Below, in pieces: positions 7,041 to 11,004 of a stretch of DNA of 11,004 bases. Under the pieces are notes generated by a model. The model was not told the origin of the DNA. It did no database searches and saw nothing but the letters and a program-made list of their open reading frames with translations. This DNA is from Canicola haemoglobinophilus (lineage in GTDB: Bacteria > Pseudomonadota > Gammaproteobacteria > Enterobacterales > Pasteurellaceae): the NCBI RefSeq assembly GCF_002015075.1, contig NZ_MUXZ01000071.1, forward strand, positions 1 to 11,004, read 5' to 3'. Within the stretch, counting starts at the first letter, position 1, and the number at the start of each line of letters is the position of its first letter. A program made the position numbers and the translations under genes.

Positions 7041-7864
7041 TATGCTGTTTTGTATTTAGTGTAGGTAAGAGCCATTAAGAAAACAAAGGCTTGCAACAAG
7101 ATAATACAAGGTCCTGTTGCGGCATCAATGTGGTAGCTAATAATGGTTCCTAAAATACTCGTGCTAATTGAAATAGCAATTGCAATGATCAGCATATTAT
7201 CAAATCGGTGTGTTAAAGTGTAAGCAGTTATTCCAGGTGAAATTAACATGGCAACAACTAAAATCACCCCCACTACTTGCATAGCAGTGATGATTGTTAA
7301 TGCAAGTAAAATAAGAAGAGAGTAATGTAGTAATTTTGGTGACTGGCCTGCAACACGGTTATGGCTTGGGTCAAAGCAATAGAGCAGGAAATCTTTTCGT
7401 TTAAACAAAATAATGGTCAGAATTATGCCCGCAATAATAAAGGTTTCGATTAGTTCTTGTCGAGAAATTCCCAATAAGTTACCGAAGAGAATATGTGTTA
7501 AATGTTGGTCAGTATCAACTTTAGTAAATAATACTAGTCCAAATGCAAACATACCTGAAAATACAATTCCCATTACAGTATCTTCTTTAATCCGGCTATT
7601 TTCTTTAAGATAGCCAATGCCTAAAGAACAGAAAATTCCAGCAAAAAAAGCACCTATTGATAATGATATTCCTGTGACGTGAGCAACAACTATACCAGGC
7701 AAGACAGCATGAGAAACAGCATCACCCATAAGTGCCCAACTTTTAAGAATTAGATAGCAAGATAAAACAGCACAAAGTATTGCAACAATTAATGCCATTA
7801 ATAAGGCATTTTGCATGAATGGATAGGAAAAGGGCTCAATTACCCAATCTAGTAAAGTGGTCAT
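7040..7864 (-). CDS. yfeD: metal ABC transporter permease YfeD/SitD-like
   Basis: This 274-residue inner-membrane permease of the ABC-3 family would pair with YfeC to form the channel of an iron/manganese importer. About eight hydrophobic segments are visible, roughly at 18-40, 52-66, 68-86, 96-114, 139-155, 180-206, 224-244 and 250-268. The conserved GDAVSHAVLPGI (47-58) follows the first of them, and VAGQSPKLLHYSLL (171-184) followed by MQVVGVILVVAMLISPGITAY is the family region thought to contact the ATPase. AAGGA overlaps the yfeC stop codon region and lies nine bases before the ATG. It is the last gene of the yfe operon, 12 bases after yfeC. Metal specificity cannot be read from the permease. 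Confidence 0.9.
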   Translation of the reverse strand: MTTLLDWVIEPFSYPFMQNALLMALIVAILCAVLSCYLILKSWALMGDAVSHAVLPGIVVAHVTGISLSIGAFFAGIFCSLGIGYLKENSRIKEDTVMGIVFSGMFAFGLVLFTKVDTDQHLTHILFGNLLGISRQELIETFIIAGIILTIILFKRKDFLLYCFDPSHNRVAGQSPKLLHYSLLILLALTIITAMQVVGVILVVAMLISPGITAYTLTHRFDNMLIIAIAISISTSILGTIISYHIDAATGPCIILLQAFVFLMALTYTKYKTA

Positions 7865-7876
7865 GATGAGGTTCCT

Positions 7877-8725
7877 TTATGATTTTGCTGAAGTTATATT
7901 AACTCGCTTTAATAAACCATATTTAGGTGCAAATACGAATGCCAGTAAGAAAATAATGGTTTGTAAACAAACAATTACACCTCCAGTAGCGCCGTCTAGG
8001 TAGTAGCTTAGATAAACTCCAACAGCATTAGTAATAACACCTAAAGTTACAGCAATACTGACTAAATTTTTGAATTTGTCTGTTAATAAATAAGCAGTGG
8101 CACCTGGAGTAATAACCATAGCGATAACTAAAATTGCACCTACTGTTTGTAATGCAGCTACCACACATGCACTTAATAAAGTAAAGAAAAGGACTTTGTA
8201 ATAAATAGGTGATAAACCAACCGCTCTTGCTTGGGTTTCATCAAAGAAAACGAGTAAAAGATCTTTCCAGAATAACAATAGTAGAATAAGGCATACGACT
8301 ATTATGATAGCAACTTGGAATATATCCTCGTCTGCAATCCCCAAGATATTGCCTAGAATAATATCTTGTACATTAACTGATGTTGGATTGAGGGAGATGA
8401 TAAGTAAACCAAGAGCAAAAAAAGTAGTGAAGATAAAGCCAATGATAGAATCTTCTCGTAGTTTAGTAATAGATTTAATCCATAAAATTGCTAGCGCAGC
8501 TAGGATTCCAGAAAAGAATGCTCCAAGAGAATAGGGAAGCGCAAGAGAATAGGCAATTGCTACACCGGGTACAACAGAATGAGAAAGGGCATCACCAATA
8601 AGTGACCAGCCTTTTAACATTAAATAAGAGGATAAGAATGCACAAATACCGCCAACAGCAGAGCTTAATATTAATGCTTTTATCATATATTCATAAGCAA
8701 AGGGCTCTAGTAAAATCTCTAGCAT
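7877..8725 (-). CDS. yfeC: metal ABC transporter permease YfeC/SitC-like
   Basis: This 282-residue ABC-3 family permease is paralogous to YfeD: GDALSHSVVPGVAIAY (44-59), EDSIIGFIFTTFFALGLL (91-108) and ARAVGLSPIYYKVLFF (166-181) each have a counterpart there. About eight membrane segments are apparent. The frame stays open upstream to 8782, but that extension overlaps the end of yfeB and reads as basic non-family sequence. The ATG at 8725 lies two bases after the yfeB stop codon, has AAGGA nine bases upstream, and gives MLEILLEPFAYEYM, the usual family N-terminus (E. coli-type SitC has a similar length). Close spacing indicates translational coupling to yfeB, whose frameshift may therefore reduce yfeC expression. 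Confidence 0.9.
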   Translation of the reverse strand: MLEILLEPFAYEYMIKALILSSAVGGICAFLSSYLMLKGWSLIGDALSHSVVPGVAIAYSLALPYSLGAFFSGILAALAILWIKSITKLREDSIIGFIFTTFFALGLLIISLNPTSVNVQDIILGNILGIADEDIFQVAIIIVVCLILLLLFWKDLLLVFFDETQARAVGLSPIYYKVLFFTLLSACVVAALQTVGAILVIAMVITPGATAYLLTDKFKNLVSIAVTLGVITNAVGVYLSYYLDGATGGVIVCLQTIIFLLAFVFAPKYGLLKRVNITSAKS

Positions 8726-8727
8726 TA

Positions 8728-9647
8728 TTATTTTTCCTTGCCTTGCTGTTTGGACTCTTCGCAATCTAGCTCCATGCAACATTTCTTGACTATTGCTGCT
8801 GGAGGATCATTTTTGGTTTCTCCATAGAAAATAGCAGGGCGCTCATCATCAGTTAGAACTGTAACTGCTCGGCTATCCTCATCATCATGTAAATCTTGTC
8901 CTAAAAGTTTGACATGGCGTAGGACACCACCAAAGACAAGTTCAAGATTTTCTTGCGTAAATGTTTCTTCTGTTTTTCCGCTTGCTAATACAGTTCGGTT
9001 GATCATTACCACTTGATCACAGAAGTCAGGAACGGAACCCAAATTATGGGTTGAAACTAGAATTAAATGCCCTTCATTTCGTAATTCTCCAAGAAGATCT
9101 ACGATAGCATTCTCGGTTTTTACATCAACACCTGTAAAAGGCTCATCGAGTAAGATAATTTGACTTTGTTGAGCGAGTGCTCTTGCCAAAAAAACACGTT
9201 TTTTTTGTCCGCCAGAAAGCTCGCCTATTTGTCTGTGAGCTAAGTGTTCAATATCAACACGTCGCATTGCTTCTTGAACTTTTTGTTTATCGATTTCTTT
9301 TGGAATACGCAAAAAGTTCATATAGCCGTAGCGTCCCATCATAACTACATCATAAACGGAAACAGGAAACTGCCAGTCGACTTCTTCACTTTGTGGTACA
9401 TAAGAAACTAGATTTTGCTTTAAAGCCTGATAGGTAAACCACAGAGGAGAATACTCCCCTGCTGTGGTTTAATTAGTCCCATTAAACTTTTAAATAAGGT
9501 GGATTTCCCTCCCCCATTCACACCAACTAATGCGCAAGTTGTTCCACCACTAAGTTGAAAACTGACATTGTGTATGGCGGTATGGCCATTATTATATCTA
9601 ACGGTAATATCATTAGCGTAAATCGAGCTTGGGGTAGGGGATAGCAT
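8728..9647 (-). pseudogene. yfeB: metal ABC transporter ATPase YfeB/SitB-like, frameshifted
   Basis: This gene should encode the ATPase driving the YfeACD importer, but the reading frame is broken. From the ATG at 9647, one base after the yfeA stop codon, the first frame gives 75 residues with the Walker A GVNGGGKS (42-49) and ends at a TAA (9423-9421) soon after GLPI. Homology continues without a gap in the next frame with ALKQNLVSYVPQSEEVDW (Q-loop), then MMGRYGYM, LSGGQ, the Walker B IILLDEP and the H-loop VSTHN, to the stop at 8728. One base modulo three is missing near 9425-9434; comparison with remembered SitB/HI0361 suggests about four. The 204-residue frame from the ATG at 9342 begins at an internal methionine and lacks Walker A. 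The C-terminus carries a tail beyond the ATPase core with CCMELDC. A sequencing error remains possible. A TTG start at 9671 was considered and rejected. Confidence 0.88.
9435..9471. repeat. strong hairpin inside yfeB beside the frameshift
   Basis: TAAACCACAG (9435-9444) and CTGTGGTTTA (9462-9471) are perfect 10-base inverted arms. AGG (9445-9447) can also pair with CCT (9458-9460) past a one-base bulge. In the yfeB mRNA the structure ends directly before the bases where the frame changes. It encodes normal YfeB residues (KPQQGSILLCGLP) and has no U tract, so it is neither an insertion nor a terminator. Confidence 0.75.
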
Positions 9648-9648
9648 C

Positions 9649-10530
9649 TTATTTTTCAAATCCTTTAGCAATAGTTGTAACAGTTACTTTAAGTAAGTCA
9701 ATATAGGTTGGAACAGGTCCTTTTGCAGCTGATAGAGAGTCAACATAAAGAACGCCACCGTATTTTGCCCCACTTTCTTTTGCAACTTGTTTAGCAGGCT
9801 TATCTGAAATTGTACTTTCACTAAATACCACAGGGATATTGTGTTGACGAACAAGGTCAATTAGCTGACGTACTTGTTGAGGTGTTCCTTGCTGTTCAGC
9901 ATTGATTGGCCATAAATATGTTTCTTTAAAGCCATAATCTTTTGCCAAATAGCTAAATGCGCCTTCACTTGTTGCTAACCAACGTTGATTTTCCGGAACT
10001 TGAGATAATTTCTCGCGTAATGGTTGATCAAGGGCTTTGATTTTATTTGCATAATTTTCAGCATTTTTACGGTATGTCTCAGCATTTTGAGGATCATATT
10101 TGATAAATGCTTGTTTGATATTTTCAATATAAATCAGAGCATTAGATGGCGACATCCAAGCATGTGGATTTGGTGCATCTTTATATGGTCCTTCAGAGAT
10201 AGATATTGGCTCTATTCCTGCGGTCACAACCGCTGCTGGAGTATCTTTTTGATCTTGGAAAAAACGCTCAAACCAACGCTCAAGATTTAGACCATTCCAT
10301 AGAATAAGATCTGCTTTTTGAGCTTTTACGATATCTTTTGGAGTTGGTTCATAATCATGAATTTCAGCACCTGGTTTAGTGATAGATTCAACAACTGCAG
10401 CATCTCCAGCAACATTTTGTGCAATATCTTGAATAACAGTAAAAGTAGTAACTACTTTAAATTTAGCGTAACTTGGCAAACTGAAAATTGAGCCTAAAAT
10501 TACACTTATAACAACGAATAAACGTGACAT
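9649..10530 (-). CDS. yfeA: periplasmic metal-binding protein of the YfeABCD/SitABCD importer
   Basis: This cluster A-I (ZnuA/PsaA/YfeA-type) solute-binding protein of 293 residues captures divalent iron or manganese and hands it to YfeCD. The N-terminus is a Sec signal peptide with cleavage predicted after SYA (residue 22). The four metal ligands of the iron/manganese subgroup are visible: H58 in AEIHDYEPTP, H123 in NPHAWMSP, E189 in TSEGAFSYLA and D264 in LYVDSLS. There is no His-rich loop of the kind found in zinc-specific ZnuA, which favours iron/manganese. AGGAG lies six bases before the ATG. It is the first gene of the operon, with a Fur-box promoter upstream, and its stop codon is one base from the yfeB start. 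The protein is intact although the partner ATPase gene is broken. Confidence 0.95.
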   Translation of the reverse strand: MSRLFVVISVILGSIFSLPSYAKFKVVTTFTVIQDIAQNVAGDAAVVESITKPGAEIHDYEPTPKDIVKAQKADLILWNGLNLERWFERFFQDQKDTPAAVVTAGIEPISISEGPYKDAPNPHAWMSPSNALIYIENIKQAFIKYDPQNAETYRKNAENYANKIKALDQPLREKLSQVPENQRWLATSEGAFSYLAKDYGFKETYLWPINAEQQGTPQQVRQLIDLVRQHNIPVVFSESTISDKPAKQVAKESGAKYGGVLYVDSLSAAKGPVPTYIDLLKVTVTTIAKGFEK

Positions 10531-10571
10531 AATTTCTCCTATGTATAAATGTTGAACACAAACTTGCTAAA

Positions 10572-10588
10572 AAAGTGTACCACACTTT
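10572..10588 (-). terminator. possible weak tusE terminator overlapping the yfeA promoter
   Basis: On the minus strand AAAGTGT and ACACTTT form a 7-bp stem around GGT, and the right arm runs into a six-T tract. Only two pairs are G-C, so it would be weak. It lies 32 bases after the tusE stop codon and contains the -10 hexamer of the yfeA promoter. Confidence 0.4.
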
Positions 10589-10602
10589 ATAATTATTGTA
10601 AA
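10574..10602 (-). promoter_or_regulatory. yfeABCD promoter
   Basis: On the minus strand TTTACA (10602-10597, five of six to the -35) is followed after exactly 17 bases by TACACT (10579-10574, four of six to the -10). TGG directly before the -10 gives an extended -10 element. Transcription should start near 10567, leaving a leader of about 37 bases before the yfeA start codon. Confidence 0.7.
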
Positions 10603-10616
10603 TAATAATGATTATC
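10598..10616 (-). promoter_or_regulatory. Fur box at the yfeA promoter
   Basis: GTAAATAATAATGATTATC as written matches 15 of 19 positions of the E. coli Fur consensus GATAATGATAATCATTATC. It overlaps the -35 hexamer of the yfeA promoter by five bases, so bound Fur would block RNA polymerase when iron is plentiful. The homologous Yersinia yfe operon is known to be Fur-repressed by iron and manganese. Regulation here is inferred from sequence only. Confidence 0.72.
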
Positions 10617-10619
10617 AAA

Positions 10620-10949
10620 TTAAAGGCATTTTGCAGGTTTAGGTAAACCAGCTAACTTTGTAGCTTGTTTTGCAGGTCCTTCAGGAAACAAACGTTGTAA
10701 GTAACGACTATTGCCTTTATCTGCTCCTAACTTTTGCCCTAACGCCTTAACTAACATTCTAATTGCTGGAGAAGTTTTATATTCTTGGTAAAAATCTCGA
10801 ACAAAATAGATTATTTCCCAGTGTGCTTCTGTAAGTTCCAGATTGTCTTGTTTTGCTATTTCAATGGCAACATCTTTATTCCATTGGTTGAGGTCCAATA
10901 GATAACCATCTGTATCAGTTTCTATTTCAATGTGATTAATAATTATCAT
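10620..10949 (-). CDS. tusE: TusE, sulfur-relay protein for tRNA 2-thiouridine
   Basis: This DsrC/TusE-family protein of 109 residues, the same length as E. coli TusE, accepts persulfide sulfur from the TusBCD complex and passes it to MnmA for 2-thiolation of wobble uridine in tRNA Lys, Glu and Gln. Visible are IEIETDTDGYL (7-17), HWEIIYFVRDFY (43-54), TSPAIRMLVKAL (59-70), KGNSRYLQRLFP (78-89) and the C-terminal arm GPAKQATKLAGLPKPAKCL with the sulfur-carrying cysteine C108 as penultimate residue. The second DsrC cysteine is absent, as expected for TusE rather than a sulfite-reductase partner. The ribosome binding site is weak (AAAAAG, three bases before ATG). E. coli has this gene next to acyP; here yfeABCD lies between them. 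Confidence 0.95.
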   Translation of the reverse strand: MIIINHIEIETDTDGYLLDLNQWNKDVAIEIAKQDNLELTEAHWEIIYFVRDFYQEYKTSPAIRMLVKALGQKLGADKGNSRYLQRLFPEGPAKQATKLAGLPKPAKCL

Positions 10950-10986
10950 ATACTTTTTAGTCTTAATTTACGAAAAAGCCCCTCAT

Positions 10987-11004
10987 TGATCTGACCCCAA
11001 AAAG
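10987..11004. other. possible tip of an insertion sequence at the window edge
   Basis: The window ends in TGATCTGACCCCAAAAAG. It begins with TG and carries a CTGACCCCAAAAAG block that reminds me of the terminal inverted repeats of some IS3-family (IS150-like) elements. Only 18 bases are available, with no transposase or second end, so this is a weak resemblance from memory. The sequence just before it shows no clear tusE promoter. Confidence 0.2.

Noticed and set aside
8726..8782. Longer YfeC start overlapping yfeB
   Set aside because: The extra residues are basic and unlike any permease N-terminus; they are yfeB coding sequence read in another frame. The ATG at 8725 has a good ribosome binding site.
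9421..9471. Programmed -1 ribosomal frameshifting to produce full-length YfeB
   Set aside because: A -1 shift would join the frames, but the codons at the break (ATC AGG CTT TAA) do not form an X XXY YYZ slippery heptamer, and the hairpin lies upstream of the site instead of downstream.
9435..9471. Intragenic terminator or small inserted element in yfeB
   Set aside because: No U tract follows the hairpin, and its sequence encodes residues that align with YfeB homologues.
9648..9671. TTG start for yfeB overlapping the end of yfeA
   Set aside because: It adds eight charged residues (MLKDLKNK) and uses a rare start; the ATG at 9647 begins one base after the yfeA stop codon with AGGA upstream.
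1..11004. CRISPR array, tRNA, rRNA, prophage or toxin-antitoxin module
   Set aside because: No regularly spaced repeats, cloverleaf sequence or phage/toxin-like proteins were seen on either strand; nearly all the DNA is accounted for by recognisable housekeeping and transport genes.

Overview
The window is an AT-rich chromosomal segment of a gammaproteobacterium, almost certainly a member of the Pasteurellaceae. Three things point there. The proteins closely resemble, from memory, Haemophilus/Pasteurella and enterobacterial housekeeping proteins. There are four exact copies of the 9-base Haemophilus-type DNA uptake sequence AAGTGCGGT (2902, 3490, 5756, 7032), far more than chance would give in 11 kb. 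Base composition is low in GC. The species cannot be fixed from sequence alone; a naturally transformable relative of Haemophilus, Histophilus, Pasteurella or Aggregatibacter fits.

Layout. Positions 1-1675 hold pykA (pyruvate kinase II, + strand) with its promoter and a strong hairpin terminator. Positions 1679-3220 hold the divergent pair prmB (-) and smrB (+), both concerned with the ribosome: PrmB methylates ribosomal protein uL3 and SmrB is a collided-ribosome mRNA endonuclease. From 3222 to 7032 come yccS (-), mgsA (-), yccT (-) and acyP (+), in the order and orientation of the E. coli ycc region, although E. coli has further genes between some of them. From 7040 to 10530, transcribed right to left, is a yfeABCD/sitABCD-type metal ABC importer operon (yfeA binding protein, yfeB ATPase, yfeC and yfeD permeases). 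The ycc order resumes at 10620 with tusE. In E. coli acyP (yccX) and tusE (yccK) are direct convergent neighbours, so here the importer sits inside an otherwise conserved cluster.

The most important observation is that yfeB is broken. Walker A is in one reading frame, while the Q-loop, signature motif and Walker B are in another; the frame changes near 9425-9434, just after a strong hairpin. Unless this is a sequencing error, the importer has no intact ATPase and should not work. The operon has a well-formed promoter (TTTACA, 17 bp, TACACT with an extended -10 TG) whose -35 is overlapped by a 15/19 match to the Fur box, so iron-dependent repression is likely. The same DNA also forms a small terminator-like hairpin for tusE.

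The remaining genes are ordinary housekeeping genes: glycolysis and its methylglyoxal bypass (pykA, mgsA), ribosome modification and rescue (prmB, smrB), tRNA 2-thiouridine sulfur relay (tusE), acyl phosphate hydrolysis (acyP), an inner-membrane FUSC-family protein (yccS) and a secreted DUF2057 protein (yccT). Coding density is very high and no gene-free stretch exceeds 170 bases. I see no CRISPR array, tRNA, rRNA, prophage or toxin-antitoxin module, and no convincing undescribed system. The last 18 bases might be the tip of an insertion sequence, but too little is present to say.
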